This document shows, piece by piece, positions 1 to 8,939 of a DNA stretch of 32,829 nt. The notes under the pieces were generated by a model. It was not told the DNA's origin. It was given only the letters and a program-made list of their open reading frames with translations, and did no database searches. A program made the position numbers and the translations under genes. This DNA comes from Dehalococcoidia bacterium (GTDB lineage: Bacteria; Chloroflexota; Dehalococcoidia; GIF9; AB-539-J10), in assembly GCA_030605765.1 (NCBI GenBank), contig JAUWHP010000008.1, forward strand, positions 1-32,829, read 5' to 3'. The first letter of the stretch is position 1, and each line of letters opens with the position of its first letter.

Positions 1-192
1 GCAGAGCTTTTTGCTCGCATAAAGAAGATTAAACCTCAGATACCGGTAACCATCATTACCGGCTATCCTGATAGCGAGATAATGGCGAGAGCTCTTGAGC
101 AAGGCCCCTTTAACGTGATGAAGAAGCCATTCGGCACTTTGGCTATCACTACTGCTATTAATCTGGCGAAAGAGAGGAAGCTCTTGAGATAA
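1..192 (+). CDS. Response regulator receiver (REC) domain protein, C-terminal end (5' truncated by window)
   Basis: Frame 1 reads AELFARIKKIKPQIPVTIITGYPDSEIMARALEQGPFNVMKKPFGTLAITTAINLAKERKLLR*; pattern ..VTIITGY...A...G..NVMKKPF matches REC beta4-beta5 with the conserved KP. Confidence 0.75.
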   Translation, partial: AELFARIKKIKPQIPVTIITGYPDSEIMARALEQGPFNVMKKPFGTLAITTAINLAKERKLLR

Positions 193-202
193 ACACTGCG
201 AC

Positions 203-234
203 TAAAACGCATCTGTCGGAATACAGAGATGCGT
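203..234 (-). terminator. Stem-loop with T-tract on minus strand (bidirectional-like terminator)
   Basis: ACGCATCT (207-214) and AGATGCGT (227-234) are perfect 8-bp arms; on the minus strand the hairpin is followed by TTTT (complement of 204-207). Confidence 0.55.
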
Positions 235-252
235 CACTTATGGAGTGAGAGC

Positions 253-489
253 CTATGCCGGATATGAGGAACTTTGATAATTGTCTGGGGCATGATGTGA
301 AAGAGAACGACAACACTGTGGTTTGTAAAATACCTTGGCAGCGATGTTTTCTCTGTTTCCTGTAGAAAGGTCGTCAAGGATAGTTACATGATAGCCTCGT
401 CTTACTAACTCACCAGCCAGGTGGGAGCCGATGAAACCAGCGCCACCAGTAACAACCACCTTTTTGTTTTTAGCCATCTCTGTTAACAA
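253..489 (-). pseudogene. NAD-dependent epimerase/dehydratase (SDR) N-terminal remnant
   Basis: [46 protein letters not shown] is a canonical extended-SDR N-terminus ([10 protein letters not shown]); the reading then becomes unrelated ([12 protein letters not shown]...) and stops at 78 aa. Confidence 0.75.
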
Positions 490-606
490 TTATACACTGC
501 TACCGACAAACCGAATCTTACACAGTTGAACTATTTGTTACAATCTATCACATGGCTTTGGCATCATGCACAAACTATGGAAATTAAGCGTGGTGCCAGC
601 AGATAG

Positions 607-635
607 TTGCACTCCTATGCCAATTGTGCTAGATT
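607..635 (+). promoter_or_regulatory. Possible sigma70-type promoter upstream of rpsB
   Basis: TTGCAC (607-612), 17-nt spacer, TAGATT (630-635), 41 nt upstream of the rpsB ATG. Confidence 0.35.
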
Positions 636-675
636 ACACAAGCTTCGTTGATCACCGTGTAAAGTTGGAAAGATA

Positions 676-1458
676 ATGGAAAGCCCATCAATAAAAGAAC
701 TCCTGGAAGCCGGCGCTCATTTTGGTCACCCAACTAGCTATTGGCACCCTAAAATGAAGAAATATATCTTTACGCAGCGCAATGGGATACACATCATTGA
801 CCTGGAAAAAACAGTTGAGATGTTAGATAAAGCATGCGCCTTCGCCAAGGATCTGTTGGCCAGTGGGCAAACCATTTGCTTTGTAGGCACAAAAAAACAA
901 GCCCAGCAAGTAATAGAGGAAGAAGCTAAGAGATGCGGTGTATATTATGTCAACCAGAGATGGTTGGGAGGAATGCTAACTAATTTTGCTACTATACAGG
1001 CTCGAATTGATTATCTCGTTCGCTTAGAAGATAAAAAAGACAAGGGTGAATTTGACCACTTGTCCAAGAAGGAAAAGGTGAAATTAGAAAAGGAAATTCT
1101 GCACTTAAATGGGCAAATGGGAGGGTTTAAGGAAATGACTGCCCCCCCTGGAGCTCTCTTTATTGCTGACCCTATCAAGGACAAGATTGCCTTTGCTGAG
1201 GCCAAAAAACTAGATGTCGCTGTAATAGCCATCATAGATACTAATTGTAATCCCGATGGTATCGATTATCCTATTCCGGCCAACGATGATGCTATTAAGA
1301 CAATCAGGTTAATTTCCAGCAAACTAGCTGACGCCATAATTGAGAGCAGAGAAATACAGGTTTCTGAGGAAGCAGAAGCAACTGAACCAACATCCGTGGA
1401 ATCAGAAGAACCCATCGAAATTATGGGCTCTTACACATTTAATCCGGATGAGAATTAG
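676..1458 (+). CDS. rpsB: 30S ribosomal protein S2
   Basis: 260 aa; ELLEAGAHFGHPTSYWHPKMKKYIFTQRNGIHIIDLEKT, RWLGGMLTNF, ADP..D..A..EA..L. Confidence 0.97.
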   Translation: MESPSIKELLEAGAHFGHPTSYWHPKMKKYIFTQRNGIHIIDLEKTVEMLDKACAFAKDLLASGQTICFVGTKKQAQQVIEEEAKRCGVYYVNQRWLGGMLTNFATIQARIDYLVRLEDKKDKGEFDHLSKKEKVKLEKEILHLNGQMGGFKEMTAPPGALFIADPIKDKIAFAEAKKLDVAVIAIIDTNCNPDGIDYPIPANDDAIKTIRLISSKLADAIIESREIQVSEEAEATEPTSVESEEPIEIMGSYTFNPDEN

Positions 1459-1473
1459 ATTGGGGTTGTTCGA

Positions 1474-1980
1474 ATGGAAGTGCCAACCGAAGCCATCAGG
1501 GAAGTAAGAGATAGAACCAGTGCGGGCATACTTGAGTGTAAAGACGCTCTACTAGAGGCAAGTGGGGATATAGAAAAGGCGATTGAGCATTTGAGACGCC
1601 GTGGGTCAGCAATTGCTGAAAAGAAAGCGGGGCGCGTTACCAGCAAAGGGACAATCGAAACTTATATTCATCATACCGCACAGATAGGAGCGTTAATAGA
1701 GGTAAATTGTGAAACTGATTTTGTAGCTCACACCGATGAGTTTAAACAGCTCGCTCATAACTTAGCCATGCAAGTGGCTGCTACGTCCCCCAAATTTATT
1801 ACCGTTGCAGAAATCCCCACAGACGAGGAATTAGACCCGCAGGCAGTTTGCCTTCTCCTTCAGCCTTCTATCAAAGACCCTGATAGAACTGTAGAGGAAA
1901 TTGTGGCTGAAACAATAGCTAAGGTAGGCGAGAATATAAAGGTGCGTAGGTTTGTCAGATTCGAGCTTGGCTGCAACTAA
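1474..1980 (+). CDS. tsf: Elongation factor Ts, short form
   Basis: 168 aa; IREVRDRTSAGILECKDALLEASGDIEKAIEHLRRRGSAIAEKKAGR and EVNCETDFVAHTDEF. Confidence 0.95.
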   Translation: MEVPTEAIREVRDRTSAGILECKDALLEASGDIEKAIEHLRRRGSAIAEKKAGRVTSKGTIETYIHHTAQIGALIEVNCETDFVAHTDEFKQLAHNLAMQVAATSPKFITVAEIPTDEELDPQAVCLLLQPSIKDPDRTVEEIVAETIAKVGENIKVRRFVRFELGCN

Positions 1981-2010
1981 CTGCATTTCTGTTTTTGCTA
2001 ATAACTGATC

Positions 2011-2568
2011 ATGCTGAATGAAGTACTTATCGAACTGAATGCAAGAATGCAAAAAGCCGTTGACGGCTTAGCCCGAGAATTAGCTACTATCCGTACTGGA
2101 CGAGCTAATCCAGCTCTGGTGGAGAATATTACGGTCGATTATCATGGAGCGCCTGTTCCAATCCAGCAGATTGCCAGTTTATCCACACCTGAAGCTAATC
2201 TAATTGTGATTCAACCATGGGATCGCACTTCACTACACAACATCGAGAAATCTATCCTTAAAGCTGATATTGGCCTTAATCCTCTAAATGATGGCAATAT
2301 AATTAGAGTGGTTATCCCCCCTCTTAATGAGGAACGTCGCATAAAGCTAGCAAAATCAGTATCAAAAAAAGTGGAAGAGCGACGCGTAGTGTTACGCAAC
2401 ATAAGACGGGATGGCATCGCAAAATTAAGGGAGATGGAGAAAAGCAAGGAAGTATCACAAGATGAACTTAAAAATGCTATCAAGCAGGTTGACGACATCA
2501 GCAACGTCTTTGTAGACAAAGCAAACGACATAGGCCAGAATAAAGAGAAGGAAATAAGAGAGATATAA
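2011..2568 (+). CDS. frr: Ribosome recycling factor
   Basis: 185 aa; LATIRTGRANPALVENITVDYHGAPVPIQQIASLSTPEANLIVIQPWD. Confidence 0.96.
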   Translation: MLNEVLIELNARMQKAVDGLARELATIRTGRANPALVENITVDYHGAPVPIQQIASLSTPEANLIVIQPWDRTSLHNIEKSILKADIGLNPLNDGNIIRVVIPPLNEERRIKLAKSVSKKVEERRVVLRNIRRDGIAKLREMEKSKEVSQDELKNAIKQVDDISNVFVDKANDIGQNKEKEIREI

Positions 2569-2679
2569 CCTCAAAACTTGTGGAAGGCTTGAATGACGGC
2601 TCGCCTATAGCAAGTATAGTATCTCAAGAAACACCAACCTACCGCACCTACCGCAGCTTAAAAGTGATAAACTATAGCT

Positions 2680-3477
2680 ATGTCTAAGCAGAGAGTTGTC
2701 ACCGCTGCTATAGGTATTCCTGTTATTATTTTCGCTGTTTGGTTTGGCGACCCTGGGTTTAGCCTGTTTGTAGCTTTTGTGGTGTTGGCAGGCACCTTCG
2801 AATTTTATCATGCCGCTCTCAACCCAAGGCTTTCTCTGGTTTACCTTGGATTGCTATGGTCTGTAGCACTTGCTTTAAGCCCTCACTATACAGATATTTT
2901 GCCCGTAATTATGACAGCCGCTGTGGCAATTTCCCTAATCTGGCTACTATGCTGCTCGCCACGAGAAAAAGCATTTCATAACTGGGCATGGATAGTGGCT
3001 GGTGCGATTTATGTGGGGTGGATGCTTAGTTACTGGGTTGGCCTACGCCTTTTGGATAATGGTAAAGGCTGGGTTTACCTGGCTATATTCAGCACATTTG
3101 CCAATGACACAGGTGCTTTTTTCGTGGGGAGAGCATGGGGTAAACATAAACTAGCCTCTGCTATAAGCCCAAACAAAACGTGGGAAGGGGTGCTAGGCGG
3201 CTTTTTAAGCGCCAATGCAGGCGCTATCATAGTATTTCTGATTCTTAAGTTCTTTTCCCCCTTACCCCTGGGATACTGGCAAGTCATACTCCTTGGCTGC
3301 TTTATTAGTCTCTTTGCTCAACTTGGTGACCTGGTTGAATCGTTGTACAAGCGTAACATGGGGGTAAAAGAATCAGGCAACTTGCTACCAGGGCACGGTG
3401 GAATTCTCGACCGCTTCGACAGCCTTATCTTTGTCGGGGTAATGGTATATTATTATGTGATATGGATGGTAGCATAA
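2680..3477 (+). CDS. cdsA: Phosphatidate cytidylyltransferase
   Basis: 265 aa membrane protein; FANDTGAFFVGRAWGKHKLASAISPNKTWEG and SLYKRNMGVKESGNLLPGHGGILDRFDS signature. Confidence 0.94.
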   Translation: MSKQRVVTAAIGIPVIIFAVWFGDPGFSLFVAFVVLAGTFEFYHAALNPRLSLVYLGLLWSVALALSPHYTDILPVIMTAAVAISLIWLLCCSPREKAFHNWAWIVAGAIYVGWMLSYWVGLRLLDNGKGWVYLAIFSTFANDTGAFFVGRAWGKHKLASAISPNKTWEGVLGGFLSANAGAIIVFLILKFFSPLPLGYWQVILLGCFISLFAQLGDLVESLYKRNMGVKESGNLLPGHGGILDRFDSLIFVGVMVYYYVIWMVA

Positions 3478-4589
3478 AGAATATAGCTGTCTTGGGTTCG
3501 ACAGGTTCCGTAGGCCAGCAAGCTCTAGATGTCATTCGTGCTCTCAATACAAGGTTTCGCGCGATAGGGTTAGCGGGCGGAGGGAACCTCAGAATTCTGG
3601 AACGGCAAATTAACGAATTTCAGCCTGCTATGTTCTACTCCTCTATTAAGCCTGACTTTGCTTACAAGGGAAATTTCTTATCTATGGAGGAAATAGCCAG
3701 CCATCCCGAAGTTGACCTGGTCATTGTAGCCACCTCGGGCAAAGTAGGATTAAGCCCTACATTAGCAGCCCTCAAAGCAGGCAAAACGGTAGCTTTGGCC
3801 AACAAGGAGGTATTAGTGATGGCAGGTGAAATCATTACCGATACAGCCAGACTCCACAAAGCTCAAATTCGGCCTGTTGATAGCGAGCACAGTGCTATTT
3901 GGCAATGTCTGCGTGGGGAAGAAAGCAAACCACAAAGAGTCTTTCTAACTGCCTCTGGCGGCCCATTTTACCGCTATTCCCCAGCGCAATTAAGTAAAGT
4001 AACAGTGGAACAAGCACTTCGCCACCCCACCTGGAAGATGGGGAAGAAAATCACTGTTGATTCGGCAACGCTTATGAATAAAGGATTAGAAGTCATCGAA
4101 GCACATTGGCTTTTCGCTGTTCCTTTGGAGAGAATCGAAATCTTAATTCACCCGCAAAGCATTGTTCATTCTATAGTGGAATTTGTAGATGGCTCACTGA
4201 AAGCACAGCTCAGCTTTCCTGATATGAGATTGCCTATCCAGTACGCACTCTGTTACCCTGAAAGACTATCCGGCGCAGGACTACCACATCTGGATGTGAG
4301 CAAAATTCAATGTCTAAAATTTGAACCAGTGAAGCTGAATAAATTCCCTTGCCTTAAACTAGCACTGAGCGCTGGTAGACAAGGAGGAACTTATCCAGCA
4401 GTGCTTTGTGCTGCCAATGAAGTGGCTCTAGAGCTTTTTCTTAACCAGCGTATCAGTTTTACTGATATAGCCACAATAGTACAGGAGATTCTGGAACAGC
4501 ACCAGAATATTGCTCAGCCGTGCCTAGAGGAAATTTTAGCTGTTGACGCCTGGGCAAGGGAGCGTGTCAGGAAACGGAGGTCGAGGTAA
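3462..4589 (+). CDS. dxr: 1-deoxy-D-xylulose 5-phosphate reductoisomerase
   Basis: 375 aa; IAVLGSTGSVGQQALDVIR, ALANKEVLVMAGE, PVDSEHSAIWQCLRGE, HPTWKMGKKITVDSATLMNKGLEVIEAHWLF. Overlaps cdsA by 16 nt. Confidence 0.97.
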   Translation: MDGSIKNIAVLGSTGSVGQQALDVIRALNTRFRAIGLAGGGNLRILERQINEFQPAMFYSSIKPDFAYKGNFLSMEEIASHPEVDLVIVATSGKVGLSPTLAALKAGKTVALANKEVLVMAGEIITDTARLHKAQIRPVDSEHSAIWQCLRGEESKPQRVFLTASGGPFYRYSPAQLSKVTVEQALRHPTWKMGKKITVDSATLMNKGLEVIEAHWLFAVPLERIEILIHPQSIVHSIVEFVDGSLKAQLSFPDMRLPIQYALCYPERLSGAGLPHLDVSKIQCLKFEPVKLNKFPCLKLALSAGRQGGTYPAVLCAANEVALELFLNQRISFTDIATIVQEILEQHQNIAQPCLEEILAVDAWARERVRKRRSR

Positions 4590-4592
4590 AAA

Positions 4593-5909
4593 GTGGACAT
4601 TGCCATAGCTATTATTCTTTTCATCATAGCCTTGTTCGTTGTGATCTTACTTCATGAGTTAGGGCATTTCGTCACTGCCAAGCGTGCTGACGTGAAGATA
4701 GAGGAGTTTGGTTTCGGTTTCCCTCCACGGCTTTTTGGCATTAAACGTGGTGAGACGGTATATTCAGTTAACGCTATACCCATAGGAGCCTTCGTCAAGA
4801 GTGTGGGCGAAAATGATCCCACACTACCCCGAAGCCTAGCCAGCAAAAGCCCATGGAGCAGGTTATCAATCTATGCCGCAGGCCCCTTAGTCAATATCTT
4901 TCTGGCTTTTATCCTGCTTAGCATCTTCTTCATGTTACCAATAAGTGTGGTGGCTGGCAATGGAGTTATGGTGCATTCCGTAGTGCAAGGCTCAGCGGCG
5001 GAAGAAGCAGGCATTGAAGCTGGGGATGTAATTCTAGAAATAAATGAGACCCCCATTCATAAATGGGGAGATATGCAGAATATAGTTAATTCAAGTGGAG
5101 CAGGAGAAGAAATAACTCTGTGCTTGCAAAAGGGTGAAAGCTCATATGTAACCAGCTTGAAGCCAGAATTTGACCCTGAATTGGGGCGGCAGGTAATTGG
5201 CGTTCTATTATGCTGGAATATAGTAAACCAGGTCGAAAAAAATTCGCCAGCGGATAATGCTGGTATTGCGCCCGGAGACACTATATTAGGTATCAACGGA
5301 CAAGCCATATATAGTAATGAAAATATGTCTGATATCACAACTTCTGTTGAAAAGGGGCAAGAAATGCAACTAATTTTGCTCAGGGAAGAGGAAGAGGCTT
5401 TGATTGGCATGGTTAAAGAATTCGATCCCGCTCAACAGGCCATGGGTGTTGAATTACACTGGGTAGACGGAGCTCACATCGAGCGGGAGCGGCTTTCTAT
5501 AGGGAAAGCAGCCTATCTAGGAGCCAGCTATGTCATCCATATGCCCGCCATGCTAGTAGCTTCCATCCCACTAATCAGAGAAGCCCCTGGCAAGGCCCTG
5601 GTTGGCCCAATAGGAGCCGGCCAGCTAACTGTAGAAGTAGTGAAGTCCTTTGGTTTCAGCAATATAATATTTATGGCAGCCATCATTAGCTTGGGGATTG
5701 CTTTGTTTAATCTTTTCCCTTTCCCTCCCCTGGATGGTGGCGGTATGCTGATTGCACTTATTGAGGGAGTTAGGCATGGGAAACGCCTCTCTCCTCGTGC
5801 AGTGCGCTTAGCTCAAACTATAGGAACTACCGCCTTAATTGCACTCATGCTTCTAATAACCCTCAATGACATACTGCGCTTAATCAAAGGCGAGGGCTTT
5901 GGATTATGA
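4593..5909 (+). CDS. rseP: RIP (site-2) zinc metalloprotease, RseP family, two PDZ-like repeats; GTG start
   Basis: 438 aa; LLHELGHFVTAK (HExxH), NLFPFPPLDGGGM, two PDZ-like stretches (GSAAEEAGIEAGDVILEINETPI; NSPADNAGIAPGDTILGINGQAI). Confidence 0.92.
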   Translation: MDIAIAIILFIIALFVVILLHELGHFVTAKRADVKIEEFGFGFPPRLFGIKRGETVYSVNAIPIGAFVKSVGENDPTLPRSLASKSPWSRLSIYAAGPLVNIFLAFILLSIFFMLPISVVAGNGVMVHSVVQGSAAEEAGIEAGDVILEINETPIHKWGDMQNIVNSSGAGEEITLCLQKGESSYVTSLKPEFDPELGRQVIGVLLCWNIVNQVEKNSPADNAGIAPGDTILGINGQAIYSNENMSDITTSVEKGQEMQLILLREEEEALIGMVKEFDPAQQAMGVELHWVDGAHIERERLSIGKAAYLGASYVIHMPAMLVASIPLIREAPGKALVGPIGAGQLTVEVVKSFGFSNIIFMAAIISLGIALFNLFPFPPLDGGGMLIALIEGVRHGKRLSPRAVRLAQTIGTTALIALMLLITLNDILRLIKGEGFGL

Positions 5910-6952
5910 TACGTCGTATCTCCATACCTTTGAGAATTGGCAAGGTAACAATTGGTGCTGACGCCCCGATTGCAGTGCAATCGATGGCTAAAACCGATAC
6001 TCGGGACATACAGGCCACAATAAGCCAGATTAGAAACCTGGAAGAGCATGGCTGTGAAATAATACGACTGGCGGTGCCAGACAAAGAAGCTGCCGAAAGC
6101 ATATCGACCATAAAAAAGGGGGCGTCTTTACCCCTTATCGCTGATGTTCATTTCGACTATCGCTTAGCTTTAGCTGCCTTGCGTGCTGGTGCTGATGGAA
6201 TTCGCCTTAATCCAGGTAATATTCGTGATAGGGGGCAAATTGCAAAGGTGGTAGCCGCTGCCAAAGAGAGGCAAATTCCTATCCGCATTGGGGTAAATGC
6301 CGGCAGCTTGCCTGCAGATTTTGAATCTGATATTCCCTTAGCAGAGCGAATGGTTGACCTGGCAGTGGAGCACATGAAGTTTATGGAGAGCCTGGATTTT
6401 CAGTTGATTAAAGTGTCACTTAAGGCTTTCGACGTGCCTACCACTATAAAGGCTTACCAAATGATTGCTACTAGAATACCCTACCCTTTGCACCTGGGTA
6501 TCACCGAAGCTGGACTCCCTCAATCCGGCGTCATTAGAAGCGCTATCGGCATTGGTGTGCTTCTATATCAAGGCATTGGCGATACTATCCGTGTCTCTCT
6601 CAGTGCTCACCCTTGCGAGGAAGTATCTGCTGCTTATGAAGTGCTAAAGAGCCTGGGATTGCGCCAGCGAGGCCCAACGTTGGTATGTTGCCCTTCCTGT
6701 GGCCGGGCTGAGGTTGATGTGGTTGCCCTCGCTGAAGCTTTAGATAAATATCTAAAAAAGATAAGCAAGCCTATTAAAGTAGCTGTTATGGGTTGTATGG
6801 TTAATGGCCCCGGCGAGGCTAAAGACGCTGACGTGGGTATTGCCTGCGGTAAGGATAAAGGTACTATATTCAGGAAAGGGAAAGTAGCGAGAACAGTAAG
6901 TGAGGAAAATTTCCTAGATGCCTTGGTGTCAGAGATAGAGCAGATTGCCTAA
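5906..6952 (+). CDS. ispG: 4-hydroxy-3-methylbut-2-en-1-yl diphosphate synthase
   Basis: 348 aa; PIAVQSMAKTDTRD, IADVHFDYRLALAA..GADGIRLNPGNI, CPSCGR, MGCMVNGPGEAKDADVGIACG. Confidence 0.96.
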   Translation: MIRRISIPLRIGKVTIGADAPIAVQSMAKTDTRDIQATISQIRNLEEHGCEIIRLAVPDKEAAESISTIKKGASLPLIADVHFDYRLALAALRAGADGIRLNPGNIRDRGQIAKVVAAAKERQIPIRIGVNAGSLPADFESDIPLAERMVDLAVEHMKFMESLDFQLIKVSLKAFDVPTTIKAYQMIATRIPYPLHLGITEAGLPQSGVIRSAIGIGVLLYQGIGDTIRVSLSAHPCEEVSAAYEVLKSLGLRQRGPTLVCCPSCGRAEVDVVALAEALDKYLKKISKPIKVAVMGCMVNGPGEAKDADVGIACGKDKGTIFRKGKVARTVSEENFLDALVSEIEQIA

Positions 6953-7030
6953 GCCTTCGGATAGAGTATGGAGTAAGGAAATGTTCCTGAATATTCAAAG
7001 TGAAAAATTACAAAGAAGGAGAACAGGAAT

Positions 7031-7237
7031 ATGGAAGAATATCCAATAACCATAAGCGTTGAATATAAAGAAAACCTTTCTCGGTTGACTACCTTTTTCC
7101 GATATGCTATGGCAATACCTCATTACATATGTCTATGGGGGATTGGTATTGCTATGCAGATTGTTGTTTTTATCTCTTGGTTTCAAGTAGCCCCATGCGC
7201 TCAGGAACATCTGGTTTTAGAAAATGCGTTTTTCTAA
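7031..7237 (+). pseudogene. DUF4389-like protein N-terminal remnant
   Basis: YPITISVEYKENLSRLTTFFRYAMAIPHYICLWGIGIAMQIVVFISWF matches the remembered DUF4389 N-terminal pattern (Y...V.Y...LSRLTTFFR...AIPH...); ends at 68 aa and overlaps the proS start. Confidence 0.55.
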
Positions 7238-8939
7238 ACTTTTTGGCAAGACTTTTCGGCAAACACCAGCAGAAGCTGAGGGCATAAGCCATCAGCTATT
7301 GCTCAGAGCGAGCATGGTATCGCAAATAGCTGCTGGAATCTACTCCTATTTGCCCCTGGGTTGGCGAGTGCTCAGGAAAATAGAACAGATAGTCAGGGAG
7401 GAAATTGATAAAGCTGGCGGGCAAGAATTGATGTTGCCGGTATTGCAGCCTTTTGAGCTATGGCAGCAATCAGGACGTTATGTTTCCTTTGGGGAATCTC
7501 TGTTTACTCTGAAAGATAGAAGAGAACACGAGTTAGTTTTGGGGCCTACTCATGAAGAGGTTATCACTGAGCTTGTTCATCGGTATGTGCAGAGCTATCG
7601 TGACCTTCCTCTACTTCTGTATCAAATACAGACCAAGTTCCGTGACGAGCCTCGGCCCCGCGGTGGATTACTGAGAGTTCGCGAATTTATTATGAAAGAT
7701 CTTTACAGTTTCGATGTCGATGAAGCTGGGCTGGACAGAAGTTATAAAAAAATGGCTGAAGCCTACAAAAATATTTATGCCCGCCTGGATTTGCCTGCCC
7801 TGATGGTAGAAGCTGATAGCGGTGCTATAGGCGGTAAAGAATCCCACGAATTTATGGTTATCACTGACTCGGGTGAAGACGAAATTATTTGTTGTTCCAA
7901 TTGTGGTTATGCTGCCAATACAGAGAAGGCTCAATTTGCCAAAGCAGAGGTAAGTGCTGGGGCTCTATTGCCTCTGGAAGAAATATCCACGCCGGACGCA
8001 AAAACTATAGAGCAAGTGGCTAGCTTTGTTGGTGTGCCTACAAGCCAGACACTTAAAGCTGTATTTTACTCCGCTGATGGCGAATTCATCTTTGTGGTCA
8101 TACGAGGCGACCTGGAAGTGAATGAAACAAAGCTACGAAATGCGCTGAAGTGTTCGGAGTTAAGGTTAGCTACAGAAAGCCAAGTAACCATAGCTGGCTT
8201 AGTGGCTGGCTTTGCCTCACCTATAGGCATGAAAGATATCAAGATTGTTGCTGATGATTCCATAACCTTGGGCTCGAACTTCATCGCTGGAGCCAATAAG
8301 CCAGGATATCATTTCAGCAATATCAATTATCCTAGAGATTTTCAGGTTGACCTTATGGTTGATATTGCACTGGCTCGCTCCGGGCATAATTGCTCTAAGT
8401 GCGGCAGCAAATTGTCTTCTGCTCATGGTATTGAAGTAGGGCACATATTTAAATTGGGCACCTTTCTCAGTGAGAAATTAGGAGCGCTTTCCCTCAATCG
8501 TGATGGCACGTCTCGACCTATAATTATGGGCTGCTATGGCATCGGGTTGGGACGCCTTTTGGCAGCAATAATAGAGCAAAGTTATGATGAGAAGGGAATT
8601 ATTTGGCCGCTATCTGTTGCTCCTTATCAGGTTTATCTTTGCTCTCTCTGCCTGGATAACTCTGAGGTTGCCTCTATAGCAGAAGATGTATATCAGAAAC
8701 TGGAGGGAGAAAGCATCGAAGTTCTCTACGATGATCGGAATGAATCTGCCGGGGTTAAATTTAACGATGCTGACCTTCTGGGGATACCCCTGCGGTTGAC
8801 ATTAAGCCCACGCACCCTAAAAAGCCAAAGTGTAGAGGTGAAATGGCGCACGCAGAAAGAAATCCAACTTTTACCTCTAGATAATATTGCCGGGAAAGTT
8901 AAAACGCTGCTGAGAAAAGCAGCTAACCCCTTAAAGTAG
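7224..8939 (+). CDS. proS: Prolyl-tRNA synthetase, bacterial type
   Basis: 571 aa; RASMVSQIAAGIYSYLPLGWRVLRKIEQIVREE, LGPTHEEVITEL, FRDEPRPRGGLLRVREFIMKDLYSFD, GCYGIGLGRLLAAIIEQ. Confidence 0.97.
   Translation: MRFSKLFGKTFRQTPAEAEGISHQLLLRASMVSQIAAGIYSYLPLGWRVLRKIEQIVREEIDKAGGQELMLPVLQPFELWQQSGRYVSFGESLFTLKDRREHELVLGPTHEEVITELVHRYVQSYRDLPLLLYQIQTKFRDEPRPRGGLLRVREFIMKDLYSFDVDEAGLDRSYKKMAEAYKNIYARLDLPALMVEADSGAIGGKESHEFMVITDSGEDEIICCSNCGYAANTEKAQFAKAEVSAGALLPLEEISTPDAKTIEQVASFVGVPTSQTLKAVFYSADGEFIFVVIRGDLEVNETKLRNALKCSELRLATESQVTIAGLVAGFASPIGMKDIKIVADDSITLGSNFIAGANKPGYHFSNINYPRDFQVDLMVDIALARSGHNCSKCGSKLSSAHGIEVGHIFKLGTFLSEKLGALSLNRDGTSRPIIMGCYGIGLGRLLAAIIEQSYDEKGIIWPLSVAPYQVYLCSLCLDNSEVASIAEDVYQKLEGESIEVLYDDRNESAGVKFNDADLLGIPLRLTLSPRTLKSQSVEVKWRTQKEIQLLPLDNIAGKVKTLLRKAANPLK

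Noticed and set aside
2569-2679. Possible uppS remnant in the frr-cdsA gap
   Set aside because: No UppS motif in the three plus-strand frames I read by eye; too short to support.
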